A stretch of 64,000 nt of DNA from Cheiracanthium punctorium (GCA_038373885.1 JAWZYV010012252.1:310001-374000), one strand, 5' to 3'; shown: positions 20,845 through 32,883, counted from the stretch's first letter. The notes: generated by a model from the letters alone, not told the origin. Numbers and translations: made by a program.

Positions 20845-21634
20845 TGCAGGTTGACTGCAAATTCATGGTAGAAACTTTGAGCGCTGGTACAGGACACTGT
20901 AAGAATCACATTTTGTATAGGAATGTATGGTCAAAAGTGAAGCTTCGAAGCAAAAACCCAGGAAAGAACAAATGCAAGAGACGGGAGGAAAACGAAGTTA
21001 GTAGTTGATTCTGTTGCCGGTACATGACCAGTCGGCATTGATTTTGGGAAGAGAGGCCTTTCTCGTTTCAGTTTTCGTCCATTCATCATTAGAAATCGCA
21101 TGTGGCTTCAGCACGATGGGGCGCCAGCCCACTTCACCCTAGATCTTCGTCAGTAATTGAATGTGACATTTGGCATGCGATTGATCTGACGTGGTGGATC
21201 TATCTTTTGGCCATCCCGGTCTCCCGATTGGACGCCCCTCGATTTCTTGTTATGGGAACATTTGAATAATGAGTTTATGCCACTCCAGTAGACTCCGATG
21301 AAGATCTTGTTGCTCGAGTATCCTCAGCTGCAGCACGTGTGCGTGAAATTCCTGGTATATTTGAAAGTGTTCGTCAATCGCTGCACCGACGTTGTCAAGC
21401 GACGGTGCAGCGACTGACGAACAATGCTGATGGTCCCAATTTTGAACACTTATTGTAAATTAATTTCCACTTGTAAACGAGGTTATGAAAATAAATCACT
21501 TCCCGTATCATTTTTTCTTTACTGTGTTTGTGCTTCGACGCTTCACTTTTGACCATACATTCCTATATGAAATGTGATTGTTACAATGTCCTGTACCAGC
21601 CCTCAAAGTTTGTACCATGAATTAGCAGTCACCC
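20845..21634 (+). mobile_element. DD41D-type IS630/Tc1/mariner element, internally deleted
   Basis: About 790 bp, absent from unit D, with TA on each side. Terminal inverted repeats run about 125 bp at roughly 90% identity; they include GGTGACTGC, AATTCATGGTA, CTGGTACAGGAC and AGGAATGTATGGTC. Only the C-terminal half of the transposase remains inside. Confidence 0.85.
21095..21455 (+). pseudogene. DD41D transposase, C-terminal half
   Basis: With three internal stops the translation reads MWLQHDGAPAHFTLDLRQ, FGMRLI, RGGSIFWPSRSPDWTPLDFL and LWEHLNNEF. After frame changes comes ARVREIPGIFESVRQSLHRR. The second catalytic Asp is in QHDGAPAH and the third in TPLDF, with exactly 41 codons between them. 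That spacing is known from the DD41D (rosa-like) branch of the Tc1/mariner group. The first Asp and the DNA-binding half are missing. Confidence 0.8.
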
Positions 21635-22271
21635 TATAGAAAATGAGGGCTTATTTGAAGAATGTACCCACACAAAATAAATTACTGCAGTTCCTTCTGA
21701 TATCCATGGATCTAATTTGATGCTTATGAGTCTTCTATACTAACTATTGTCTTTACGATATAAAAAAAAAACAGAAATTTTGAAATCCTAGCAAAAACAA
21801 ATCCGTCCTAAAATCATTTACTCTTTCGTAGTCAAAAGTCCCCAATTAGGTACAATGCTACAAAATTTCAGTTATATATTATTAATGGTTAGACATGTAA
21901 AGTATGTCTCTATAACATAACACCGGTCAACAAAAAATATTTTTTTTTTGGGGGGGGGGGGTTCTGTTCTCACACTTTAATTCTGATTCTAGACATTGAA
22001 AAACACTTAAATTTTCATTTTTAGTTCTTAAAGTTTGCTTTTGTCTGATTTACGTCGATAAGTATATTTAAATTTATTTCATAAACGAAAGATGGCAGCA
22101 CTTTGATTAACCCGAAAGTAAACTGTATTATTATAATAATATTGTATGTAATATTTAGCATGTAATATTTTTATTTTATCAACACAATGATGCAAAGTAA
22201 TATACTAACAACGGTAATTGATTGCGTCTGAAAAAATGATGATTTATGCAACAAGAATACTCAATAAAATA

Positions 22272-23668
22272 CACTCTATAACAAATAAATCGACGCACCA
22301 AGAAGGAGGTGTCCGATTGAGAAGAAAATTGGTGGATAGGAAGACAATGTACAGAATAGTAAATGATTAAAATTTCAGAACAATTGAATAATTTATTTCA
22401 GAGTTACAGTAACAAGTTCAATAATGTGTTGACCCGCCGCTAGCCTGCATACAAGCTGCCACACGGCGTGGCATGGACCGATAAAGATCCCGGATGGTCT
22501 CCTGCGGTATTTCCTGCCAAATTCGCTCCAATTGTCGAACGAGGTCATCAACAGTCCGTGCCAGATGCAATCGCCTTCCCATCATATCCCAGACATGCTC
22601 GATGGGAGAGAGATCTGGCGATCTGGCAGGCCAAGGAAGAGTTTGACAAGCTTGCAGACAGTTTAGAGCAACACGGGCCGTATGTGGTCTGGCATTGTCC
22701 TGCTGAAAAACAGGCCCAGTGCACTGCAAAAGGAACGGTAGCAAAACAGGTCTTAGGCTGTCGTCCACGTACCGCTGTGCAGTAAGTGTACCTCTAATGA
22801 CGACCAAAGGGGTCCGGCTGTCAAAGGAAATGGCACCCCAGACCATAAATCCTTGTTGAGGGCCGGTGTGGCGTGCAATAGTGAAAGCAGGATCCCCCCT
22901 CTGCCCTGTGCGTTTCCAAACACGTCTTCAGTGACCCAGGTCACAGTTGGGATTCGTCGCTAAAGACTATACGTCCCCAGTCGGCATCATTCCAACCTGA
23001 TCAAGCCCTGCACCACTGTAATCTGGCTTGGCATTGTGCAGGCGTGAGTGGCAGGTGGCGTAACGGTCGGCGCGAGCGTAGATTTCGCTCTCTCAACCGT
23101 CTGTGAATGGTCATGATGGACACTGGTGTTTGGGTTGAACGTCTGATGGTTGATAGAGATGAAGAAGGCGCTGTGACAGCTGATCGGACCATCACTCTGT
23201 CCTCACGATCTGTTGTAGCCCTAGGTCGACCGCTACCATCCTGACGCTGCACTCTGCCATTTTCCACCCATCCTTGCGAGCATCTTCGAATCGTCGCATC
23301 GCTTCGACTCAAATGACGAGCGATTCTCCGATTAGTCCAACCGGCCTCTTTCAATCCAATGATACGACCTCTGTCAAACTCTGACAGTTGCTCGTAATGA
23401 GCACGAATCCTGCAGCGAGGCATTTTTTAAGTTGTTGAAAGGTCATCTGAATCGCAATCAAACCGAAAGTTTTAACAACCGTTGAAGAACTGCTCCTTAT
23501 ATACGTCTGCTGGATGCGCAGTTCCGATGCGCTAGAGATCAAACTATTCATTCATTGGACACCAAATTTGAATCATTTGCATATCTGTTCAAAACATTCA
23601 TGCATACGAAATTTCAAAGCAATCGGATGATAGTTTCTTGGTGCGTCGATTTTTTTTGTTATAGAGTG
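22272..23668 (-). mobile_element. Near full-length Tc1 element
   Basis: About 1.4 kb with TA at 22270-22271 and 23669-23670. Matching terminal repeats CACTCTATAACAAA..AATCGACGCACCAAG are almost identical at the two ends, so the insertion is fairly recent. Confidence 0.93.
22418..23423 (-). pseudogene. Tc1 transposase pseudogene (Tcb1-like)
   Basis: The N-terminal frame (23423 down to 23001) starts MPRCRIRAHYEQLSEFDRGR. It has both helix-turn-helix halves: GLKEAGWTNRRIARHLSRS and VSIMTIHRRLRERNLRSRR, with the GRPR hook GSGRPRATT between. Between 23000 and 22846 single-base changes break the frame, but WGRIVFSDESQL (first Asp) and HTGPQQGFMVWG are readable. The last frame gives GAISFDSRTPLVVIRGTL, FQQDNARPHTARVA (second Asp) and SPDLSPIEHVWDMMG (Glu). 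There are 32 residues between the second Asp and the Glu, not the usual 34. One or two repairs away from intact, but not functional as it stands. Confidence 0.92.
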
Positions 23669-23784
23669 TAATTATTTTACATTTATATGTTATTGTTTAT
23701 CACAAATCTTAAATAAAAAATACTTTTATATCCAGGAAAAACTTTTCTGATCATAATTTAGAGTGGAATTATAAAAAAAATATA

Positions 23785-25854
23785 TCCTTATAAATAAAAA
23801 TGAAATTCTGTTTGTTTGTTTGTGGATTTGATTCGTATACAAATCCACAAAAATGGACCTATCAGCCTGAAATTTTGCACAGGTATTTAAAATAATATAG
23901 AGTAAATCATAGTCCACTTTAAAACTTTGAAAGTCCACCCGTTCCCGGAATTTAAGAGATTTTTTATGCTCTCCACGCAAAAAGGTTTCCATAATTGTAA
24001 CCCCTGTAGTGAAAAAAGTGTGAAATAAGCATCGTGGTTGCCATGTGTGGCGATTTTGCCGAATTAAATGTTTTAAATTCTCATAGTAAAAATAAATGAA
24101 TAATAATGATTTTTTTTTTGTTAGTATATATTCGTAAGGTTATTTTTTTTATTATAATATCGTGTGCATGGGAAAACAGAGCAGGAATGAAATGTTTTAT
24201 ACGCAAAACAATAAGAATTGAAGATTTTCGAGGCTAATATATAAAATTCTTTAGTTTGGCGAAAAAATAAAATGGCTGAAATACCGAGAAAGTGAGTTCT
24301 AGTGGTTTGCACAGTTTCCGGCTTGGCGCAATTTACTGAGAGCTTAAGGAAATGGATTTTTGAAAACAAGTGCAAAGTTTTTATTAGAATACAACGTTAA
24401 ATTTTAATGATCCGTGCGGAAATAATGCAGTTATTAAGGGATTTCAAGCGATCTATCTTCAGCATTCTCGCCAACTGAGTACATTGATTTAAGTTGGGGG
24501 AATTCCGCCAAATTTCAGATAATTGAAATCTTCGCATATAGTACATCGGAGTAACGATGAATAAAACACGTTATATAGTTGATAATTTAAAAAATGCGGC
24601 TGTGGGATTCCACTTTTCAAATAAATGCGCGCTTTACTTTTTGCCGGTCGAACCATTTCCCATATTGATTGCTGCTAAGTCAATGCTTTGAATGATTCCC
24701 TGAAAAAACTCTTGCAAAATGGCGTATGTTTGCACTTTGGCGAGGCTTAGATTTGAAACTGGGTTTTATTTGAAGCTGGTATATATAATAACACTGGTTA
24801 TAGATTAAAAATGAATGTTGGTATGTGTGTATGAGGTTGAAAAACTCCAGCACCGTTTGACCGATAACCATGAAATTTGGTTCATCTAAGTCTTTTATCA
24901 TGGAGAAGGTTTTTATGCTATCCGTTTTCCTCTAACTTGCCACTAGGTGGCGCAGCACAAAGTCGAATTCTATTCCATTTAGCCATTTGCTATGGGAATA
25001 TCGTCCAACGGATTTCGATGAAATTTGGTACATGCGGATATTAGAACACGGAGAATATTTTTCACTATCCATTTTGCTGTAACTTGCAGCTAAATGGCGC
25101 TGCAACGCATCAACTTCTATACCGTTCGATCGATCGGCATAAAAGTTTTTATACTTACACATTTGAGCACGAAGAATATATTCTAACTGTGTTCCTTTTG
25201 ATGTTACTCATCACTAGATGGCACTGCAATGCATTATTATTTTAACTCGCCACTAGATGACGCTGCAGCAGGAAAAATTCTTGACCATTCAATCGGTCGC
25301 TATGAAAATCAGTATGCATAGCTATTTGAACAATGAGAATATTTTGGCGTTATCCATTTTACTATAACTCGCTACTTGACGGCGCTGTAGGAAATCATTT
25401 CTTTAATTAACTACTAGATGGCGCTGCAGTGTATCACTTCTTGACTGTGCAACTGATCGCTATGAAAAATAGGTATACATAGATATTTGAATACGAGGAA
25501 GAATTTGGCACTATCCATTTTCCTATAACTTGCCACTAGATGTCGCGTCAACACATGAACTTCAGGACTGTACAGCCGATCGTCATGAAAATTCGTATAC
25601 ATCGATAACTGAATGCGAAGAATATTTTCGCCGTATCCGTTCTGCTAAAACTCGCCACTAGATTTCGCTACGCCGCATCGCCTTCTGCACCGTACAAACG
25701 ATTGCGTTGAAATTCGGTATGCATGATTATTGAACACAATATAACGCGATATACATTTTGGTATATCTCTTTATTACAATAAATATTAATCACAACAAAT
25801 CGTAATATCAAAAAGCCCATTCATTCCCGTGCGAAGAACGGGTACTTCAACTAG
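23785..25854 (+). mobile_element. Non-autonomous Helitron with internal minisatellite
   Basis: It starts TCCTTATAAATAAAAATG after an A and ends CTAG before a T. A CCCGT...ACGGG hairpin about 9 bases before the end completes the Helitron signature. Both Rep/helicase domains are absent. From about 24925 to 25690 it holds some six diverged 120-160-bp units, each with CTCGCCACTAGATGGCGCTG and a CCATTTT.CTATAACT stretch. Confidence 0.88.
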
Positions 25855-26149
25855 TATATATATAAAAATCAGTGATTTTTGCCAAAAAATGTAAAAATTG
25901 CTTTAATTTCTACAAAAGCAAACTTTCATTTAAAAAAATTATTTACCTTAGTTTTGGCGTAGGAGAAACTAAAATTTAACATGTAGAAGACCCAAAAATC
26001 GTGTTGACCGGTGTAATCATCATCTTTACCCTGACAGATCACGATGAATGAGTGCCTTCCGAATTTTCTTCCACGTGAGTTAACACGACACCATTAGCAA
26101 CGACATGAAAGTGTAAATTTAAACTATGCAATCAATGATTATAGTGTCC

Positions 26150-26240
26150 CGCAGTGGTCTAGTCACTGAACTCTGTTCCCGTATGAACAAGGGAAGTGAA
26201 GCAGCATCCGGCTAGGCCAATGCTTGAGAGGGTGAACTCC
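26150..26240 (+). mobile_element. Possible tRNA-like SINE fragment
   Basis: CAGTGGTCTAGTCACTGAAC resembles an A box, but a good B box is not evident. Weak call. Confidence 0.25.
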
Positions 26241-26297
26241 TCTCTCACCTTGACTGTTCTGGGACCGCATACGTTAATGGGAGCTGGTGCGCGTTAA

Positions 26298-26680
26298 CCC
26301 TTTGAGGCGCAACCCTTTCCCAATGCTGAAAAAAGGGCAGCCGTTGCCATCGCTCCACTTAACTACCAGCAAGATGGCGGACGATAGAAACGTTCATCGC
26401 GTGCCACTAGAGTTAAGTCGAGCGATGGCAACGGCTGCCCTTTTTTCAGCATTGGGCAATCTATCCAGCTGTTCTCACATTCTTCCATTTTTCAGCAGAT
26501 GTCAGTGCTATTCGTGACAATTTTTTTTCGGGAAAGGATGTGCTAAAAAGTAAAGGATTCTCGTGGAGCTATGTCACCCGCAATTATTTTTATAGAAATC
26601 AAATCTATTCTTCGTGACTGGCAACAGTCAAAACGTCAGAGTTTGGTGTTCCCAGAGCGGGAACACTGCGTGTTAAAGGG
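26298..26680. mobile_element. TTAA element with long internal hairpin
   Basis: Left flank TTAA at 26294-26297, right flank TTCA (one change). Ends CCCTTTGAGGCGCA and TGCGTGTTAAAGGG. Inside, 26319-26355 and 26420-26456 are perfect 37-base inverse copies; weaker pairing extends a further dozen bases. No protein expected. piggyBac-like by its target only. Confidence 0.75.
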
Positions 26681-26734
26681 TTCAGTCTGTCGTGGCTCGT
26701 ATTTCCTCCATGTTTAAACGATACCTCTGGGGAT

Positions 26735-27030
26735 TCCGATTTCAGGTGCTTGGTAACTCATATGGAATTGCCTCAAAATTAGGGACCACCCAGCACACAC
26801 ACTACTGCCCGCAAAATGACAGCCGGGTACCCGTCGTGCTGGCAAAGTGCCGTATATTTGGAGCAAGGTAGATTGCCATCGTCTGGAAGTCACTGGAGTA
26901 CCAGTGTCTGAACAGTGCATATGCGCCAGTACATAACTAGTAACGGCGAACTGCCATGTGTCTATGATATGCATAGAAAAGTTAACGGCGTGGTACTGCT
27001 TAAAATGTACCGGGCCAGCACTATTTGGCA
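26735..27030. other. Unclassified GC-richer stretch
   Basis: Holds motifs such as CCGGGCCAGCAC and GGCAGTAATGGGCC that recur loosely near 34.5-34.8 kb. No frame, no terminal repeats. The remaining 27031-27805 is AT-rich with a poly-T/poly-G tract near 27170-27195. Confidence 0.3.
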
Positions 27031-27805
27031 GTAATGGGCCTGTATATATTTCGTATTGTTGGCATAAAATTTCGTTATTTTAATTAAATAATATTGTTTC
27101 ACATTCATACGGTGTAGAAGTGTTAGGGGGATATAAGTTCCGGGCACCCAAAGGCAGGGTCACTGCACATTTTTTTTTTTTTTGGTGGGGGGGGGGTTGT
27201 AAGGAAAGAAGTTCATATTGTGCCTTCAAATATTTTAGTACTAAAAACTAAAATAATACAAACGAGTTCAGTATGCTATAAAAATGTTTACTACACCGAC
27301 AGTGGAACCTCCACTCTGTATATGACAGTATATAACCCTCACTATGTACAGAATTATGAATTTTAATCTTAAAACTTTTATAATTTATATTAATTTTTTA
27401 CAATTTTGCTAAACTTTTCCTGAAAAACATATTTGGCGACTTTTTTCTACGTTAAGCCCCTTTTAAAATCTACCGAATTAGGGTGCAGAAATATGTTAGA
27501 GAGTATTACACGAAGACCAGTCAGGGTTTAATTTGCATAAGAGCTCAGCTCCTGTAGTCTTTTTTTTTCAGAGAATTTTAGATTAAATTAAAATTTTTAA
27601 CAGCCTACATAATTGCTTCTATTGGTATATTTTTATTATATTAAATATAGCAGTGATAAAACAAAAGATTATTTAATTATAAATATAAATTAGGTAATTA
27701 ATGCTCATATTTACAATAAAACAAATTAGAGCTCCTGCAGTTATTTGTTTGAAATTCAGCAATGAACCAGTATTTGCATGTTATTTCTTTCTATCAGTTT
27801 CGATT

Positions 27806-28597
27806 ACTCTGGAATCAAATGATTTATTTCGTACCCTTTTACGGGCCTCAAGTGTGATACTAAAGAAGCAAGAGGTCAATATATCTACCGAGGGTCAACT
27901 AATTTCTCACGGCTGCGAGATAAGCAAGAATCGAACTGTTATCGTGGATTTGGCTATATTAATTCAGATTATTTATACGAAGTACAAATGAATTTTTTAT
28001 GCATTTAAAGAAAGAAAATAAAAAATTGCTTGTCTATTTTAATCTGAGATGTGCAAGATAGCCTACATATATAATGCACATAAAATATTTCTAAAAAGCG
28101 AAGTTAATATTAGTTTGTTTGTAGGGGGGGGGGTCTTCAGTTAGCTTTGAAAATTGGCGAGTTTCATTAAAACGGAAGTGGCGAGGTTTCGTGTCCAATA
28201 AGTATAGTAACCCTCTTTTCTTTTGATAGGTCATTTCGTTTCGCAAATCGTGAAACGTAGAGCGGGAGGCCAGTTACATCTGGAAATACGTATGAAGTAC
28301 GCTTTTTAGGATACAAAGTTTTTCCGGTCGTTATTATAGAACTTTCGAGAAGGTTTATTGGTATAGACTAGTGATATTTCTCTGTTAGGAGCAATAATAA
28401 TTATAATTGCTTCGACAGTGAAATCTTGTTAGTTAAGGATATACAGCAAGTGGATTTTCCAGTTTTTAAACAGTCGTGAAAATATTACAGGTAAATTTTT
28501 ACTTTCTTCGTTTTCAATGTACACATTTTGTCCACCGTTGACTTTTGCAACTAATATAAATATTAGGCAACTTTTTGAACGAAAAGACGCCATTTTC
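27806..28597. repeat. Repeat S, copy 1
   Basis: From CTCTGGAATCAAATG to AAGACGCCATTTTCA, about 97% identical to 36881-37678 with the same sharp ends. It contains a poly-G run near 28123. No open frame of note. Flanks differ completely between copies. Confidence 0.9.
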
Positions 28598-28778
28598 AAA
28601 CTGCTTTCAAGTTTTGGCTACTTGTATCTTACTCCAGGCGACTAATTTGAAAATCTGGTGTTGGTTTTTGTCAACTCCCTTTTTTTTTAAAGTTGCTGTT
28701 GAGCTTTCAGAAAACATTCTAATCTGTTTTTTTAATCGTGCTATAAAAATAAATGTATTATATGTTCTGTTATATGTA

Positions 28779-29940
28779 TCTACATAAATAAAATTAGACA
28801 TTTGTCTGTACATTTCTTGGAACTCAAAAATTTTGCGATTTCTATCCGTTACAAGCACCCGGGAATCCGATGCGACCCTCAAAAAAAAGTTTGTCTGTCT
28901 GTCATTCTGTCGTTCTGTCATTCTGTCATTCTGTCCGTGACGCTTTTTTTATTTAAGCATCACGTAAAAACGCGAATGATATGAAATTGGGTGTCATGAT
29001 ATGTGGTCACTCAACTTAAAACATAGGTGTCGAATTTTAAAAAAATCTTGATTGGATTTTGAGATTTTGCGAAAATCATTTCAAACTGCGTAAATTTGTG
29101 TTCGCACATCACGTAATAACTGCAAAGGTGAAAAAATGATATTTGGTGAAGTGATAGGTGGTAACTCACCTTAACTATAAGCATCTAATTAAAAAAAAAA
29201 TTCGATGAGATTTCGAGATTTTGTGAAAATCGTTTAAAACTGAGTGAATCTTTGTTCCCGCATTACGTAATAACGACTAAAGCGAATGATATGAAATTTG
29301 GTCACATGATAGATGGTTGCTCAACATAAACTATAGGTGTCCAATATTTTAAACATTTTTATTAGATTTTGACATTTTGGGAAAATTCTCTCAAAATATG
29401 TTGATATTTCTTCAAACATCACGTAATAACGACTAATACGAATGATACGAAATTTAGTGATATGATAGGCAGTCGCTAATCTTAATTTATAGGCGTTGAA
29501 TTTTTAAAATATTTTGATTACTCTTTGAGATTTTGCGAAAATCGTTTTAAAATGCTAAAATTTTGTTCCAGTATGACGAAATAAATACTGCAGGGAATGA
29601 AACGAAATTGGATGACATGATAGGTTGTCACCCAACTTAAATTCTAGGCTTCAAATTTTTCAAAAATGTTGATTAGATTTTGAGATTTTGCGAAAATTAT
29701 TTCAATATGTGTAAATATTCGTTCGCGCATCACATAATTGCGACTAAAGCGACTGAAATGATATTACTTAGTCACTCTCTAACCTGCAATATTTTAACAA
29801 TACATAAAAATTATAACTTCGCTTTCTTTACTTTGGCAACATACCACATCCATTCTGTGTACTCCTACAATGCTGGCGAAAGTTCTTGCTTTTTGGAAAT
29901 TTGCCTTCACTAACCCGTCAAGGACGGGTACTTCAGCTAG
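28779..29940 (+). mobile_element. Non-autonomous Helitron
   Basis: Starts TCTACATAAATAAAATTAG after A. Ends CTAG before T, with hairpin ACCCGTC-AAG-GACGGGT at 29913-29929. Body made of diverged units of about 140 bp, each with CATCACGTAATAAC, ATGATAGGTGG and TTTTGAGATTTTGCG. Close relative of 59396-60995. No Rep/helicase. Confidence 0.92.

Positions 29941-29970
<30 letters not shown>
29941..29970. repeat. (TA)n at Helitron 3' end
   Basis: About 14 TA units directly after the CTAG terminus. A small palindrome GTAGAACGACAGTTCTAC follows at 29976-29993. From 30000 to 31070 the sequence is AT-rich with nothing recognisable except a 17-bp tandem duplication near 30125-30168. Confidence 0.85.
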
Positions 29971-29973
<3 letters not shown>

Positions 29974-31079
29974 CATGTAGAACGACAGTTCTACTAGTGA
30001 CGCAGCCAGCCCCAACCAACCAACCGTAAAATCTCGCGGCACTTATATATACAGCCAGTTTTTGAATTTCTTTGTTATTCTTTTGTTGATCTCGGAATCC
30101 GCTCTAACGAATTTTTTACAATTAATATATGATTTTAATCAGTGCCAGATATGATTTTAATCAGTTAAGCTAGGAAAACTCGTTTTTTTTATTTAATCCA
30201 GTTCAAAGAGGGAACTATTTAACCCGCGTAAGGAAATACGGAAAATGATCTCGTTTGGGAGGCGGTGAACAAGACAGGGAGCAGGAATACAATGCTGTAG
30301 ATCCGTGACAAGATTTGTACAAGTTACCTTATATCCTAAACCAGTTCGGTCGTAGACAGGTGGTACCTTTCGCTTCGTCTTTCTGATCAGATAACTTAGG
30401 TTGTGTACCCGACGTCGCCCTTTTGCGAGATGAGCTTTGTGTTACAGTCGTCTTTGTTTTATTTAATTTTAAAAAATAGTAACAGATTATTATATACTTT
30501 AATTATTTTTTCTGTAATTTATTTTGCTATAATTAATAATTAAAAATAGTTAAGACTTTGAATTAAAAAAATTATTAATTTAAGTATTTTTTGATAAAAC
30601 TCCTTCCTAACTTTTTCTTTAAGTATTTCGTTTCCCTAGTATTTTGATAGCTATTTCTAATTAAATGAAGTCTTTATTTTTCTAATATTATTAATTCTAT
30701 TTGGAAAATTCAATATGTAATTAATATTTCAATGGATTTTTTTTTCTCTTCAGAAAGCTCATATAATTAATTAATAATAATTATTTAGTATTCAAATGAA
30801 AATAAATAGTTTTACATACTAACTAGTTTTAATAATAATTGTTTTTACTCTTCATGTATATATAAGATTTATTGAAATTATTGAATTATAATTTTAAAAA
30901 ACCAATATTTTTTCCAAATCTTAGGTTTTTCTCACTTTTATTTTTTATTCCTGTAAATACCAGATTTAAAATTTTGTTCAATACTTTTCGAATAGAAATT
31001 TTATTAATTAATATAAATTTATACATGCACTATATTTCTTATTAGACATTTAAAGGCCGGAGATGGCATCTAAAACAAG

Positions 31080-31180
31080 ATGTTGTGCCCACTCGAGCCG
31101 AGTTGATAAGATACTGAAGATGGTAGATAACTGAAGTATGAAGGTCCAGGGTTCTTGTCTACCGGATGGCTGATAATCTA
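31080..31180 (+). mobile_element. Degraded tRNA-like SINE
   Basis: CGAGTTGATAAGATACTG resembles an A box and GGTCCAGGGTTCTTGTC a B box about 35 bases later. No tail or duplication recognised. Confidence 0.4.
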
Positions 31181-31519
31181 AAAATTCAGAGTTTTGGACG
31201 GTTTTTCTCACGATGTAACGTAAATACGCTTCAGAAGCACTAAAAAAGTCAACAGCGCAAGACCCTTATTCTTAAACTGGTAGTTCATCTAAACGTTCTC
31301 TAAAAAAATGAAATTATCAAGTGATAAAAAAAACAAACAAACATAGTATGAAGTTAGTTTTCTAAAAAGCGACATAAAACCAATTATAAAGAATAATTTT
31401 TTGAGTAATTTTCTATTTTATTATTAATGATTATAGTCATTAATTAATTGAATCAACAATTTTGAGATTTATCATTAACTTAGTTAAAAACTTAGTGTAT
31501 CATAATATAGTTAAAATTT

Positions 31520-32050
31520 TAACTTAGAGATAGGTTTAAACTGAAAGCAAACATTGCATTAATAGATTACATTGCATTAAAATAATAGAACGAGTAACTA
31601 GATTATGATTAATTAAGAACGAGATTATTAAATTAATAATTTTAACGAAACTTAACTTACGGTTATCGTTAAACTGAATGCAAATTAATGAATCACAATG
31701 CATTAAAACAATAGAACCAATAGTTATGTATTGTTGAATTACGACCGATTAGCTACACGTAGGCTCTAAGCCGAGACGTGGGGTGCCCTCCGTTGGGGTC
31801 TTTCTAAGGGGTCCTAACCCGTATTTACGCTGTTTTGGAGGAAACCACGGAAAACTCCGAACGATTAGGTCGGCGGACGCAATCTGCTTTCGAACCAGGC
31901 ACCTTCAGTCTCCTAGTTCAGAGCGCTATGCACTCGGCCACTGATGGGGCCCAATAGTTATATAATTATAGTAAAAAAGGTAACTATAGTAAAAATTACG
32001 TTTAGCATTAAACTGAATCCAAATTTATGAAATAAAATCAAAGATGGTGG
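31520..32050. repeat. Degenerate 100-135-bp tandem repeat, split by a SINE
   Basis: Three diverged units begin near 31522, 31657 and 31990. Each has a TTAAACTGAA.GCAAA-like stretch, and the first two also share CATTGCATTAAAA or a close variant. The SINE at 31728-31950 sits inside. Confidence 0.55.
31728..31950 (-). mobile_element. tRNA-derived SINE with 11-bp TSD
   Basis: Read on the minus strand: A box in AGTGGCCGAGTGCATAGCG, B box GGTTCGAAAGC, then the family body (GTTCGGAGTTTTCCGTGG, GGGTTAGGACCCC). Flanked by CCAATAGTTAT (31717-31727, 31951-31961). Full-length or nearly so. The region 31962-32680 after it is AT-rich and unassigned. Confidence 0.9.
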
Positions 32051-32679
32051 CAGGGATACTAATCTGTACTCGACCCAAATTATAAATAGAAAATTACTCA
32101 AAAAATTATTGAATATAATCAGTATTATGTCTCTTATTATAAAATTCTAACAAAAATATGTCAATTTTCTGTTACATGTTACAAAAGAACTTGCTGTGAC
32201 TTTTTAATCAAATACTCTGATACTGCATGAAAACAGATTTGTATATTTATTTACATAACTTAGTGTCAAGCAAACTTCCGAAATTCGCCCTTGAAACTAA
32301 TTTATTATCTTCTGACCATACCCTTAAAAAGTAATTATATCCCCATGCAAAAACCCTCAACTGGTTAAAAATTTGTGAAGCAGCATTTTACTTTATAGAT
32401 CTATGAATTTTAAATACGGGTCTTAAAAGTAATGATATCAAATTTTGAGTGACGCCCTGCTGAGAATTTTAAAGATTTGTTTTTAAATTCCATTAGAGTT
32501 ACTTTCGTTTTATTTTCTAAAGAAGATTTACGCATTTAAGCAATGCTTTTAATTATGAAATACACTGCCAAATATATCACAATTTCACTGAGTCTATCTA
32601 ATGTATTCAAATGAATTTATTTCAATAATTTAATTTATCTTTTGCGTCACGCTATCCAAAAGGACAAGCAAAATTTTCA

Positions 32680-32807
32680 TATACATTTCACTTATATACA
32701 TATTAGAACACATATACATATTACACATACACATATACATTATATACATATTAGAACACATCACATACATACATTTCATATACATTTCATTTATATACAT
32801 ATACATA

Positions 32808-32882
<75 letters not shown>
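32680..32882. repeat. ATACAT repeats leading into (TA)n
   Basis: Degenerate ATACAT/ACACAT units to about 32812, then roughly 35 TA units. Frames through it are low-complexity (IYIYIY) and not genes. Confidence 0.95.

Positions 32883-32883
<1 letters not shown>

Larger units (their letters stand above)
21921..26013. mobile_element. TAA-flanked, Harbinger-like element carrying Tc1 and Helitron
   Basis: Perfect 12-bp terminal repeats CACCGGTCAACA and TGTTGACCGGTG, flanked by TAA on both sides and absent from unit D. Of its 4,093 bp, about 1,397 are a Tc1 element and 2,070 a Helitron. The original element was therefore about 0.63 kb, non-autonomous. The TAA target suits PIF/Harbinger, by inference. 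A run of 12-13 G lies near 21950. Confidence 0.75.
19260..26150. repeat. Long non-coding repeat, unit G (with insertions)
   Basis: The colinear partner of unit D. Matching blocks lie at 19320-19451, 20062-20280, 20659-20844, 21635-21920 and 26014-26150. Between them are M1, M2, a TTAA element, a DD41D element and a TAA-flanked 4.1-kb element, each absent from unit D. Hence every insertion boundary can be read by comparison. Confidence 0.8.

Noticed and set aside
24925..25690. CRISPR-like array of CACTAGATGGCGCTG repeats
   Set aside because: Repeats are diverged, unevenly spaced, inside a Helitron, and the genome is eukaryotic.
28607..28984. Frames with TERQNDRQTNFFL on the minus strand
   Set aside because: Translation of the GTCTGTCTGTC start of a Helitron; seen again at 59.4 kb.
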